NCBI GenBank assembly: GCA_963791145.1
Contig: CAWBRT010000009.1
Location: 316,955-380,954, forward strand
Length of the DNA stretch: 64,000 nt
Origin: CAWBRT01 sp963791145
Lineage (GTDB): Bacteria > Acidobacteriota > Terriglobia > Terriglobales > Acidobacteriaceae
Direction of reading: 5' to 3'
Shown here: positions 44,117 to 53,116 of the stretch, piece after piece
How the letters are laid out: each line of letters begins with the position of its first letter
Position numbering within the stretch: position 1 is the stretch's first letter
Program-made: the position numbers and the translations under genes
The notes under the pieces: generated by a model
What the model saw: the letters and a program-made list of their open reading frames with translations, nothing else
The model's database searches: none
What the model was told of the DNA's origin: nothing

Positions 44117-44499
44117 GGGCGAATCCGCTTGGCCGGCGCCGGGAGCGGCACATTCCTGCCGGCAAGTTTCCCATTCGCCAACCATCGCTGGCGGAGCCGG
44201 TACAGCTCACCGGCACGTGCAAGCCAGTTGAATTTCAGATACGAGCGACTGTATCGTAGTTGTGTCCGCATATCAGGCTGCGGAAGAGCATGTCAGCGGC
44301 AACACGGTCTTATGCGATTGTGGGTAGCGTAGGATCAGGTGCCAAGGTTTTTTTCCGGCCCGTCCGGAACCTTTTTGCCGCAGCCTGGGAAGGCCCCGGA
44401 TAGTTATTCTGCCCTATTGCACGTGGCTGTATGGCTGTCAGTTTTGCATTGGTTGATTGTTGTTTTGCGGTGTATGGCTCTAAAGGAGAAAAACAAAAA
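44117..44499. other. Region upstream of hfq, no gene seen
   Basis: No supported gene. The second half becomes T-rich (about 44400-44465, e.g. TTTTGCATTGGTTGATTGTT), consistent with the hfq promoter, but no hexamers could be assigned firmly. AAAGGAGAAAAACA lies just before hfq. Confidence 0.35.
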
Positions 44500-44826
44500 A
44501 TGGAAAACAAGCCGGCGCAGAACATCCAGGATTCGTTTCTCAACACGGCACGCAAAGACAAAGCGGTGATCACCATTTACCTTTTGAGCGGCGTCAAGCT
44601 GTCTGGGCGGATTCGATCGTTTGACAAGTACTCCGTGGTGTTGGAGACCAACAACCAGGAGCAGCTAATCTTCAAACACGCGATTTCCACGGTAGTGATG
44701 GCCCGTGGCACGCATCTTGGGGAGCGCGGGGAGTTTCGCCCGGCTCCGGCTTCCGCCCCAGCGCCCGCGCCTGCCGGCAGCGGCACGGCTCCCGCCCCTT
44801 CGGGCCCCACATCCTCGGAGGGATAA
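44500..44826 (+). CDS. hfq: RNA chaperone Hfq
   Basis: 108 aa. The Sm1 part (NIQDSFLNTARKDKAVITIY then LLSGVKLSGRIRSFDKYSVV) and Sm2 part (KHAISTVV) are clear. The KHAIS motif is the one that contacts U-rich RNA in the proximal pore. A 40-residue Pro/Ala-rich tail (APASAPAPAPAGSG) follows the Sm fold. ATG 44500 has AAAGGAG upstream. Hfq promotes sRNA-mRNA pairing. It is followed without a gap by hflX, the classic order. Confidence 0.95.
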   Translation: MENKPAQNIQDSFLNTARKDKAVITIYLLSGVKLSGRIRSFDKYSVVLETNNQEQLIFKHAISTVVMARGTHLGERGEFRPAPASAPAPAPAGSGTAPAPSGPTSSEG

Positions 44827-44829
44827 GTC

Positions 44830-46338
44830 ATCGCTGGCGGTTCGGAGCATCGTGATCGCCCGCGGCGCGGCTCCGCCATCGAGCCACGGCGCCGCCCCGG
44901 GGCAGAACGAGCCTTCCTGATCGGCATCGAGCACCGTTCGCGCCGCCGTGACAGAAATAAAGGGCGGCAGGAGTCGCGCGCGGATGCCGCCTCTGATAGC
45001 GCGCATGAGCCCGCTCAGCTTCCTGCGCAGCAAGCCCAACAAAAGCATCTGGCCGGAAGCGCAGGACAAGTTCCCCCGTCGGCGCGGCAAGCCCGGCAGG
45101 CTCAGCAGGCCCGGCACGATGCCGGCGAACACCTGGTTCCATTTACCGCGGAGGAATCCCTCAAAGAGCTTTCCGAGTTGGCCGCCGGCGCCGGCGCGGT
45201 GATTGCCGGAGAGTCGTTGCAGAAACGTGACCGCCCCGATCCGGCAACCCTGATCGGCAGCGGCAAACTGGAGGAGCTTGCCGCCGCTGCCAAAATGGCG
45301 GAGGCCGACCTGGTGATCTTCGATCATGAGCTGACGCCCTCGCAGCAGCGCAACCTGGAGCGCGAGTTCCACTGCCGGGTGCTCGATCGAACCCAGTTAA
45401 TCCTGGATATCTTTGCCCGCCACGCGCGCACCCGCGAGGGTCAGCTGCAGGTGGAACTGGCCCAGTTGGAATACCTGCTGCCGCGGCTGGCCGGACGGGG
45501 AATCGAGATGTCGCAGCTCGGCGGCGGCATCGGCACCCGTGGCCCTGGTGAAACCCAACTGGAAACCGACCGGCGCAGAATCTACCGCCGCATCCGCCAC
45601 GTGAAAGCTCAATTGGAAGAGGTGCGCCGCACCCGCGCGCAGCAACGGCAGCGCCGGCTGAGCGTGCCGGTGGCGACCGTGGCCCTGGTGGGATATACCA
45701 ATGCGGGTAAATCCACCCTTTTCAACGCTCTCACCAATGCCGACGTGGTGGCCTCTTCGCGCATGTTCGCCACCCTCGATCCCACTTTGCGGTCAGTCAC
45801 CATGCCCTCCCGCCGGCAGGTGCTGCTGTCGGACACGGTGGGGTTCATTCGCAATCTGCCGCACACGCTGATCTCGGCCTTCCGTGCCACCCTGGAGGAG
45901 GTACAACGGGCTGCTCTGATCCTGCACGTAGCCGATGCCAGCAGCCCGACCGCATCCGAGCAGATGCAGCAGGTCGAGGCCGTGCTGCGCGAGCTGGAGT
46001 GCGAGCACAAGCCCCGCCTGCTGGTGCTGAACAAAATCGACCTGTTGTCCTCGGAACAGCGCCGGTTGCTGGTCGATGACGAGCGCACGGTCCACGTTTC
46101 CGCCGCCAAAGGCATCAACCTCGACGCCCTGCGCGAGGCCATCGACCGTCATCTGCAAGACGATCCCGTCCGCCGGGTCCGCCTGCGACTGCCGCAGGCC
46201 GAAGGGAAGGCCTTGGCCATGCTGGAGGGCGGCGCCCGCATCCTGGGACGCCAATACGAGGATGGAGCGGCAGTTCTGGAGGTAGAGGCCGCCGAATCGC
46301 TCCTGCGCAGAGTAGCCGGATTCGTGATTCCGGATTGA
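44830..46338 (+). CDS. hflX: GTPase HflX, probable AUC start
   Basis: About 502 aa. HflX binds the 50S subunit and splits stalled ribosomes. Seen: N-terminal ERAFLIGIEHRSRR, a long Gln/Ala-rich linker, LIGSGKLEELAAAA, GGGIGTRGPGETQLETDRR (45520-45580), G1 GYTNAGKST, DTVGFIRNLP and NKIDLL. The frame is open from the hfq stop, and no ATG, GTG or TTG occurs before TTG 45178, which would cut off the HflX N-terminal domain. GGAGGG (44817-44822) sits exactly 7 nt before ATC 44830, the likely start. A misread ATG is the simple alternative. Confidence 0.85.
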   Translation: MAGGSEHRDRPRRGSAIEPRRRPGAERAFLIGIEHRSRRRDRNKGRQESRADAASDSAHEPAQLPAQQAQQKHLAGSAGQVPPSARQARQAQQARHDAGEHLVPFTAEESLKELSELAAGAGAVIAGESLQKRDRPDPATLIGSGKLEELAAAAKMAEADLVIFDHELTPSQQRNLEREFHCRVLDRTQLILDIFARHARTREGQLQVELAQLEYLLPRLAGRGIEMSQLGGGIGTRGPGETQLETDRRRIYRRIRHVKAQLEEVRRTRAQQRQRRLSVPVATVALVGYTNAGKSTLFNALTNADVVASSRMFATLDPTLRSVTMPSRRQVLLSDTVGFIRNLPHTLISAFRATLEEVQRAALILHVADASSPTASEQMQQVEAVLRELECEHKPRLLVLNKIDLLSSEQRRLLVDDERTVHVSAAKGINLDALREAIDRHLQDDPVRRVRLRLPQAEGKALAMLEGGARILGRQYEDGAAVLEVEAAESLLRRVAGFVIPD

Positions 46339-46644
46339 TCGCTTAACCGCTGGCTACCGGGGGGGCGCCGCTAGAGCACTTCCGTGGGGTACTCCACGCC
46401 TCCCAACCCGAGCCCACGACAGAGTCGATTCCAAACGGGAAAACCCTTTTTGCTGTTCTGCCATTCCTAACCTCTCGTGACGCGACATAGATAAACCGGC
46501 AGAGGAACACAGAAACCCTGCCGTGCTGCCTTCGGGCTCCTCCTTCCTCCCCGGTTTACCCGGCGATCCTCATACGCCGAAAGCCACGTCGCTTCGCGTT
46601 GCGGAGCCATGCAAGACCGCCCCGCGCGCGGAAGGAGACTCCCG
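46339..46644. other. Leader region of the FdhF/YdeP gene
   Basis: No gene. TAAACCGG (46485-46492 region) pairs with CCGGTTTA (46550-46557 region), with GAGG/CCTCC extending the stem. GCCGAAAGCC follows at about 46577-46586, and the ribosome site GAAGGAGAC lies at 46629-46637. The structure suggests a folded mRNA leader. Similarity to a molybdenum-cofactor riboswitch is only suggestive. Confidence 0.35.
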
Positions 46645-48927
46645 ATGTCAGAGTTCGCCGAAGACAAAGCCAAAAAGGTAAACAAACGGAATTGGGTCAG
46701 CCTGGTCCCCTACGGCTTGAACGAGCAGCATCCCAACAATTATCGCGACATCGTGGATGCCGTCTGGGAGAACCGCGACAATCTGGGCTACGCGATGCGC
46801 ATTCTGCGCGACGGCTGCTGCGACGGCTGCTCGCTCGGCACCAGCGGTATGCACGACTGGACTATGAAAGGCATCCATCTTTGCGCCGTGCGCCTGCAGT
46901 TGCTCCGGCTCAACACCATGCCGGCCATGGACGCGCGTCAGCTCGAGGATGTCGGGCGGCTGCGGAATTGCAACGAAAAGAAACTGCGCAAGCTCGGGCG
47001 CCTGCCGGTGCCGATGGTCCGCCGCAGGGGCGATAAAGGATTTCAGCCGATCTCCTGGGACGCCGCCACCGAGCTCATCGCCGGCAAGCTGCGCGAAACC
47101 GATCCCAAGCGCATCGCCTGGTACATGACCTCTCGCGGGCTCACCAACGAAGCCTACTACGCTCATCAGAAGGTCGCGCGCTTCATCGGCACCAACCATG
47201 TCGACACCAGCGCCCGCATCTGCCATGCCCCCAGCACCGCCGGCCTGAGCGCCACCGTCGGCTGCGCCGCCACCACCTGCTCCTATTCCGACTGGATCGG
47301 CGCTGACCTCATCGTCCTGGTGGGAACCAACCTGGCCAACAATCAGCCGGTCACCACCAAGTACCTGCATTACGCCAAGAAGGCGGGAACCAAGGTCTTC
47401 GTCGTGAATCCCTATCACGAGCCGGGACTGGAGCGTTACTGGATTCCTTCGGTAACGGAGAGCGCTCTGTTCGGAACCAAAATCGCCGATGACCACTTCC
47501 AGATTCACGTCGGCGGCGATATCGCGTTCTTCCAAGGCGTTCTCAAGCACCTGATCGAGCGCGACTGGATCGACCGCGACTTCATCGCCCGCCGCACCAC
47601 CGGGTGGAGCGAGACGGAAGCCAAGATCCGCAGCCTGAGCTGGGAGGCGCTGGAGCGCGGCTCCGGCTTGACGCGCCAGGATATGCTCCGCTTCGCCGAA
47701 GCCTTTGGCAAAGCGCGGCACGCCATCGTCGTCTGGAGCATGGGCATCACCCAGCATGCCTACGGCACCGAAAACGTTCGCGCCCTGGTGAACCTGCAGC
47801 TCGCCAAAGGCAATATCGGCCGCGAGCATACCGGGCTGATGCCGGTCCGCGGGCACAGCGGCGTGCAGGGCGGCGCCGAAATGGGCGGACAGCCGGGCGC
47901 TTACGTTATGGGCTTCCCCGTCAGCGAGGAGAATGCCAAGAAGTTCGCCGCACCGGACAAGTGGGGCTTTGAGCCGCCTTCCTGGAAGGGACTGAGCGCC
48001 GCGCACATGGTCCTGGCCGCCGACCGCGGTGAGATCGACGCGCTCTGGCAGTCGGGCGGCAACTTCAAGCAGACGCTGCCCGAGCCCGACCTGGTCAACC
48101 GCGCTCTGGGGAAGATCAAGTTGCGCGTTCACCAGGACATCGTTGCCAATCCCACCATGTTCGTCGAACCGGCCGACACAGTCGTGTTGCTGCCCTCCCG
48201 CACCCGTTACGAGCAGCGCGGCGGAGGAACGGAGACCAGTACCGAGCGGCGCATCATCTACAGTCCGGAAATTCCCGGGCCGCGCCCGGGAGATGCGCGC
48301 GACGAGTGGGAGATCCCAGTCATGGTTGCCCGCAAGCTCGATCTGGCGCGTGCAGCCGTCTTCTTCCCCTGGCGTGATACCCAGGATATCCGCGATGAAA
48401 TCGATCGTGTCTGCCCGACCTACAAGGGCATTGCGAATCTAAAGAACAAGGGCGACCAGTTCCAGTACGGAGGGCCGCGGCTGCTGGTCGACCGCTGCCT
48501 GACGCCCGATGGTCTGGGCCATTTCAGCGTGGTCGCGCTGCCGGAGGAGAAGGTTCCCGAAGGCCGCTTCCTGCTGACTACCCGGCGCGGCAAGCAGTTC
48601 AACAGCATCATGCTGGCCGACAAAGACCCGATCACCGGCGCACGCCGCGACGACATCATCATGGCCGCCGAGGACGCCGAGCGGCTCGGCCTGAAAAACG
48701 GCGATGAGATTACCTTGCGCAACGAGCACGGGTCGTTCTCGGGGCACGTGCGCATCGACCGCGTCAAACCCGGCAGCTTGCAGGCGCACTGGCCGGAGAT
48801 CAACGTGATCATTCCGGCAGGCCGGCTGGACCCGAGCGGCGTGCCCGACTACAACGCAACCGTGGAAGTCCTCGGGGCAGCTTGCCTGGCGGCGGATGCC
48901 ATGAGCGGGAGTATGGCGGCAGATTAG
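46645..48927 (+). CDS. FdhF/YdeP family molybdopterin oxidoreductase
   Basis: 760 aa, cytosolic (no signal peptide). The N-terminal cysteines GCCDGCSLGTSGMHDW and GIHLCAVRL (about residues 53-85) fit the family's 4Fe-4S region. The molybdopterin-guanine-dinucleotide fold follows: RICHAPSTAGL, GANLA-type VGTNLANNQPV, GHSGVQGGAEMGG, and a C-terminal barrel domain (RGKQFNSIML, GDEITLRNEHG). Such YdeP-like enzymes resemble formate dehydrogenase alpha subunits, but the electron donor is uncertain. ATG 46645 has AAGGAG upstream. fdhD follows directly, which supports a Mo-bis-MGD cofactor. Confidence 0.92.
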   Translation: MSEFAEDKAKKVNKRNWVSLVPYGLNEQHPNNYRDIVDAVWENRDNLGYAMRILRDGCCDGCSLGTSGMHDWTMKGIHLCAVRLQLLRLNTMPAMDARQLEDVGRLRNCNEKKLRKLGRLPVPMVRRRGDKGFQPISWDAATELIAGKLRETDPKRIAWYMTSRGLTNEAYYAHQKVARFIGTNHVDTSARICHAPSTAGLSATVGCAATTCSYSDWIGADLIVLVGTNLANNQPVTTKYLHYAKKAGTKVFVVNPYHEPGLERYWIPSVTESALFGTKIADDHFQIHVGGDIAFFQGVLKHLIERDWIDRDFIARRTTGWSETEAKIRSLSWEALERGSGLTRQDMLRFAEAFGKARHAIVVWSMGITQHAYGTENVRALVNLQLAKGNIGREHTGLMPVRGHSGVQGGAEMGGQPGAYVMGFPVSEENAKKFAAPDKWGFEPPSWKGLSAAHMVLAADRGEIDALWQSGGNFKQTLPEPDLVNRALGKIKLRVHQDIVANPTMFVEPADTVVLLPSRTRYEQRGGGTETSTERRIIYSPEIPGPRPGDARDEWEIPVMVARKLDLARAAVFFPWRDTQDIRDEIDRVCPTYKGIANLKNKGDQFQYGGPRLLVDRCLTPDGLGHFSVVALPEEKVPEGRFLLTTRRGKQFNSIMLADKDPITGARRDDIIMAAEDAERLGLKNGDEITLRNEHGSFSGHVRIDRVKPGSLQAHWPEINVIIPAGRLDPSGVPDYNATVEVLGAACLAADAMSGSMAAD

Positions 48928-48939
48928 TTCCCGGTTCTC

Positions 48940-48967
48940 AGTGCCCAGTTTGAAGAAACTGGGCACT
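48940..48967. repeat. Perfect hairpin between fdhF-like gene and fdhD
   Basis: AGTGCCCAGTTT pairs exactly with AAACTGGGCACT around GAAG. There is no T-run, so it may stabilise mRNA or reduce read-through rather than act as a full terminator. Confidence 0.55.
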
Positions 48968-49015
48968 TCGAATCCCGAGTGCGTTGCGGGCGTTGGTGCG
49001 TCGAATAAGGAGTTG

Positions 49016-49876
49016 ATGGTGATTCCCCGCGTGGTTTCCATAACCGGCGTAAAGGAGTGGAACGAAGGAAAGCTGCGTCCCGTCGACGATTATCTCGTTG
49101 GCGAAGAGCCACTGGAGATTCGTGTCGGCGATGCTGCCGTCAGTGTCACCATGCGCACGCCCGGTCACGACCTGGAGCTGGCGGCAGGCTTTCTCTTCAG
49201 CGAAGGTCTGATTTCCGGCCGCGCTGACATCGCCTCCGTCCGGCACGAAGCTGGCGGGAAGCAGAACGGCGCCAATCGCGTGCGGGTGGATCTTGTTCCC
49301 GGGACGCCGTTCGATGCCGAAGCCGGCCGGCGCAATTTTTTTACCGCTTCCAGTTGCGGGGTCTGCGGCAAGAGCTCGATTGATGCCGTGCGAGTGCGTT
49401 GCATCGAGCCCGTGAACCCGGACTGCGCGGTCGATCCCGAAGTGCTCTGCCGTCTGCCGGACCGGCTTCGCGCCGCGCAGCCGATCTTCGGCCGGACCGG
49501 CGGGCTGCATGCGGCCGGGTTGTTTACTCCGCAGGGCGAGTTGATCGTGCTCCGCGAAGATGTAGGCCGGCACAATGCGGTTGACAAAGTGATCGGTTGG
49601 GCCCTGATGAAAGGCCGCGTCCCGTTGTGCGAGTCGCTGCTGATGGTCAGCGGACGCGGCGGCTTCGAGATCGTGCAGAAGGCGCTGGTGGCCGGCGTTC
49701 CCGTGCTGGCGTCGGTCTCGGCTCCTTCCGACCTGGCCGTCAAGCTGGCGCGGGAATTCGGCATGACGCTGATCGGCTTCCTGCGCGGGCGCCGCTTTGT
49801 GATTTACTCGGGGGCCCAGAGGCTCTCGCCCGATCAGCAATTGGAGTCGCTGCCGTTGCGCGCTACGGGTACTTAA
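49016..49876 (+). CDS. fdhD: Formate dehydrogenase accessory sulfurtransferase FdhD
   Basis: 286 aa. The persulfide-carrying cysteines are in SSCGVCGKSS (about residues 118-127). Other landmarks: EEPLEIRV, RTPGHDLELAAGFL, FGRTGGLHAAGLF, EDVGRHNAVDKVIG and SGRGGFEIVQKA. FdhD passes sulfur from a desulfurase to the molybdenum cofactor of formate dehydrogenases. AAGGAG is just before ATG 49016; the frame is open back to 48941, but the family begins near here. It lies 88 nt after the FdhF/YdeP gene. Confidence 0.95.
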   Translation: MVIPRVVSITGVKEWNEGKLRPVDDYLVGEEPLEIRVGDAAVSVTMRTPGHDLELAAGFLFSEGLISGRADIASVRHEAGGKQNGANRVRVDLVPGTPFDAEAGRRNFFTASSCGVCGKSSIDAVRVRCIEPVNPDCAVDPEVLCRLPDRLRAAQPIFGRTGGLHAAGLFTPQGELIVLREDVGRHNAVDKVIGWALMKGRVPLCESLLMVSGRGGFEIVQKALVAGVPVLASVSAPSDLAVKLAREFGMTLIGFLRGRRFVIYSGAQRLSPDQQLESLPLRATGT

Positions 49877-50127
49877 AGCAGGGTTTAGGGGATAGGGATT
49901 AGGGGTTAGGGACTAGCAACAAAAAGAAGGAGCAGGGTAGGGTTTAGAGGTTACCAAGAAAATTAGCGGGGAGGAAATGGAACAGCGGGTCGGTACTTTA
50001 GGTACAGCACTTATCGCCTGCTACCCTACGCCTAATCCCTAAACCCTACTGGTGGACGAATCGCGCGGCCATATTGTCATAAGAAGTGCGGGCATCGTAT
50101 TTCAAATGAGTAGTAGGAGAAGGGACC
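49877..50127. repeat. TTAGGG-like inverted repeat array
   Basis: The left arm (about 49880-49950) contains irregular copies of GGGTTTAGGG, GGGATTAGGG and GGGTTAGGG. The right arm (50018-50049) reads CTACCCTACGCCTAATCCCT and AAACCCTAC, the reverse complement type. The arms can pair. The G-rich strand could also form a quadruplex. No gene lies here. Confidence 0.65.
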
Positions 50128-51382
50128 ATGGCCACAGATCGTCTCCCGAACCGCTGGGGAATTGCCGTTGCAGCGGTCATTATGCAGCTCTGCCTGGGCG
50201 CGGTGTACGGCTGGAGCGTGTTCGTCAAGCCGCTGATGAACAACGAACACTGGACGCTTACCCAGGTTTCACTCAACTTCACCCTTACCATCTTGTTCCT
50301 TGGGGCAGGAACCATTTTCGGCGGACTCTGGCTGGACCGCGTCGGTCCACGCCGCGTTGCCACCGTTGCCGGCATCCTTTACGGACTCGGATATATGGCG
50401 GCGGGTCTGGCCAGCGCCCGGCATTCCCTTGGCGGTCTTTACCTCGGATACGGTGTTTTGGCCGGTATCGGCATGGGCATGGGCTACATCTGCCCGGTGG
50501 CGACCCTGGTGAAGTGGTTTCCGGAACGCCGCGGCCTGATGACCGGCGTGGCCGTCTGCGGCTATGGCGCAGGCGCGCTGGTCATGAGCCCGATTGCCGC
50601 CCGCACCATTCAGGCGGTAGGCGTGCCTCCCACGTTCATCTACCTGGGAATTGCCTATCTGATCCTGGTAGTGCTAACCGCCCAGTTCTATGCCAATCCG
50701 CCGCAGGGCTGGCGTCCGGCCGGATGGGAGCCGCGCTCCAGCCGTTTCCAAGGCTGCCAGCACCTATGACTTCACGGTGAAAGAGGCCATGACGACGTGG
50801 CAGTTCTGGCTGCTCTGGTTCATGCTGTTCCTGAACGTTTCGGCCGGCATCATGATCATCAGCCAGGCCTCGCCCATGGCGCAGCAACTGGTGGGTCTCA
50901 CGCCCGTCGCCGCCGCCGGCATCGTTGGCGTGATCTCCATCTTCAACGGCCTGGGACGCGTCTTCTGGGCGGCCGTTTCCGACTATCTGGGACGCTCTCG
51001 CGTCTACTTCCTGCTCTTCCTGATCCAGGCGGTCGTGTTCTTCGCCCTGCCCCACCTGCACACGGCTACCATGTTCACCATTGCTGTGGCCGTGGTCGGG
51101 CTCTGTTACGGCGGCGGCTTCGGCACCATGCCGTCGTTCACTGCGGACTTCTTCGGCGCCAAGTACATGGGCGGTATCTATGGCTGGATTCTGCTCGCCT
51201 GGGGCATCGGTGCAGTTCCGTCTCCCATTCTGATTGCCCGGCTCCGGCAATCCACTGGCAGCTACCAGACCTCGATCATGGTGATCGCCATCGTGATGGT
51301 TTGTTCGCTGGTTCTGCCGCTGATAGCCAGACGCCCCAAGCGCGAGCCGGTCGCCATGCCACGGGAGAGAATCGCCGCCTAG
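50128..51382 (+). CDS. MFS transporter, OFA (oxalate/formate antiporter) type, one frameshift
   Basis: About 417 aa when joined, twelve helices. The first part (RWGIAVAAVIMQLCLGAVYG, GPRRVATVAGILYG, CPVATLVKWFPERRGLMTG) has the OFA signature before helix 5. One extra C near 50744 breaks the frame after GWEPRSS; the second part resumes STYDFTVKEAMTTWQFWLLW and continues to 51382. OFA carriers exchange oxalate, formate or similar monocarboxylates. It follows fdhD by 251 nt and may feed the FdhF/YdeP enzyme. Both halves are well conserved, so sequence error is likely. Confidence 0.88.
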
Positions 51383-51458
51383 GTGGAAACTTGCTTGTGT
51401 ATCCGCGACGGCGGTTTTGGTGGACGCGCTTTTAGGTGGCGAGTTGTGGGTATCAATG

Positions 51459-51516
51459 AAACGGGTTTTAGCTCCTGCAGGCTTGAGCACAGGGGCTGAA
51501 GCCCGTTTTTTCTTTA
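51459..51516 (+). terminator. Rho-independent terminator after the OFA carrier
   Basis: AAACGGGTTTTAGCTCCTG pairs with CAGGGGCTGAAGCCCGTTT, followed by TTTCTTT. It lies about 75 nt after the transporter stop. Confidence 0.75.
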
Positions 51517-51527
51517 GATTGCCTTTT

Positions 51528-51660
51528 CACCGGGCTTAAGTGTCTGCGTGAGAACCCCATTTTTTACCGGTCCGACCCCATCATATTGGGGTCGGCGCGG
51601 CAATAGAACGCACTATATGGCGTACGAAACTAGTTCTCACGCAGATACTAAAGCCCGGTG
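51528..51660. repeat. 133-bp element with 28-bp terminal inverted repeats
   Basis: CACCGGGCTTAAGTGTCTGC and on (51528-51555) is the inverted match of 51633-51660 with two mismatches in 28. The centre holds a perfect hairpin, CCGACCCCA-TCATAT-TGGGGTCGG (51572-51595). It encodes nothing recognisable. MITE-like; single copy in the window. Confidence 0.75.
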
Positions 51661-51798
51661 CTTCCACCTCGAGTACGGAACGCTCTGTGACGCCGGCAGT
51701 CTGTTGTACACTGCTGCTAGCGACACACTCTGACAAGAGAGCGTTTTCCTGGGTGAACTTCGAAGCTGCTTGGGCGGAAGCGCAGTGTCGCAGCTCGC

Positions 51799-52980
51799 AT
51801 GAATTCCGGCAGATCAGGCCAAAAGGCAGGGGACGAACGCGCCCGGCTGTTGCGCGCCGCGCGCCGCATCGTTTTCAAGCTCGGCACCAACGTCGTCGCC
51901 GAAGCCGAAGGCGGGCTCTGTGTCTCGCGGTTGGAGCCGCTGGTGGCCTCTTTCGCCGCTTTGCAGCAGGCCGGCAGACAGATCGTGCTGGTCTCTTCCG
52001 GCGCGGTGGGATTGGGCAGGGGCGTGCTCGGACTGCACAGCACTCGCACCCAGGACGTGGTTACCAAGCAGGCCTGTGCCGCCGTGGGCCAGGCGCAGCT
52101 CATGCATGCCTACGAGCTGATGTTCCGGCCGCATGGCGTCAAGATCGCCCAGGTGCTGCTCACGGAAGATGACTTCATCGACCGCCGCCGCTCCACCAAC
52201 CTGCGCCGCACCATCGAGAAGCTGCTGAAGCTGGGCGTGGTTCCCGTCGTCAACGAGAACGACACGGTCTCCACCGCCGAGCTCGAGTACCTGGTCGAAG
52301 GCAGCCGCACCCGCATCTTCAGCGACAATGACCGCCTGGCCGGGTTGGTCGCCAGTAAAGTCGATGCCCAGGCGTTGATCCTGCTCAGCAACGTGGAAGG
52401 CTTGCTGCAGCTCGCGGATAAAACGCACACCGATAGCGCGGCGAAGCCGGCAGGACTGATTCCACTGGTGACCGAGATAACGCCGGAGCTGAAGGCGTTG
52501 GCGCTGGGGCCCTCGCAGGGCGGTCGCGGAGGCATGCTCACCAAGCTCGAGGCCGCCGAGATTGCCACTCGCGCCGGCGGCATCGTGATCATCGCCGACG
52601 GCCGCCGCCCCAGCGTAGTGGACAGCATCTTTGGCGGCGAGCCGGTAGGGACAGCCTTCATACCCTCCGGGCGCATGCCGGCCAAGCGCCGCTGGATCGC
52701 CTACTCCGCCGATGTGCGCGGCCGCATCGTGGTCAACACCGGCGCGCGCGAAGCCATCCTGCGCGGCAAGGCCAGCCTGCTCTGGTCCGGGGTTGTCAAG
52801 GTCGAGCGCCGCTTCAAACCGCTGGACGTCATCAGCATCGCCGACCCGGACGGGCGCGAGTTCGCGCGCGGCATCGCCAACCAGGGCAGCGACGACGCCG
52901 CTTCCGGCAAGGCGGCCAACGGCGCCAAAGCCGGCGTTCTGGTCACCCGGAACAACATCGTCATCTTCGAAGAAAACTAG
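51799..52980 (+). CDS. proB: Glutamate 5-kinase
   Basis: 393 aa. First step of proline synthesis: ATP-dependent phosphorylation of glutamate. The amino-acid-kinase domain (IVFKLGTNVV, VSSGAVGLGRGVL, VPVVNENDTV, FSDNDRLAGLVA, GGRGGMLTKLEAA) is followed from about residue 295 by a PUA domain (GRIVVNTGAREAILRGKASL). About 20 residues longer than usual because of a Lys/Ala linker near the end. proA lies about 20 kb away on the other strand. Proline inhibition through the kinase domain is usual for the family. Confidence 0.95.
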   Translation: MNSGRSGQKAGDERARLLRAARRIVFKLGTNVVAEAEGGLCVSRLEPLVASFAALQQAGRQIVLVSSGAVGLGRGVLGLHSTRTQDVVTKQACAAVGQAQLMHAYELMFRPHGVKIAQVLLTEDDFIDRRRSTNLRRTIEKLLKLGVVPVVNENDTVSTAELEYLVEGSRTRIFSDNDRLAGLVASKVDAQALILLSNVEGLLQLADKTHTDSAAKPAGLIPLVTEITPELKALALGPSQGGRGGMLTKLEAAEIATRAGGIVIIADGRRPSVVDSIFGGEPVGTAFIPSGRMPAKRRWIAYSADVRGRIVVNTGAREAILRGKASLLWSGVVKVERRFKPLDVISIADPDGREFARGIANQGSDDAASGKAANGAKAGVLVTRNNIVIFEEN

Positions 52981-53116
52981 ATCACATTTCCCGCACCGGA
53001 TCATGCGGCTGGCGGCGCATCTCTGGCCGCAATCTCGTCTCCCTCCGCCATCATCCAATTCTCAACAGGCCTGAGCAACCGAGAACGAAGAACTGGGAAC
53101 TGATGTTCGGAGGCGG

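Larger units (their letters stand above)
51383..51798. other. Intergenic region with a terminator and a 133-bp palindromic element
   Basis: No gene. Contents are the terminator at 51459-51516 and the element at 51528-51660. The last 130 bases lead to proB. Confidence 0.6.
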
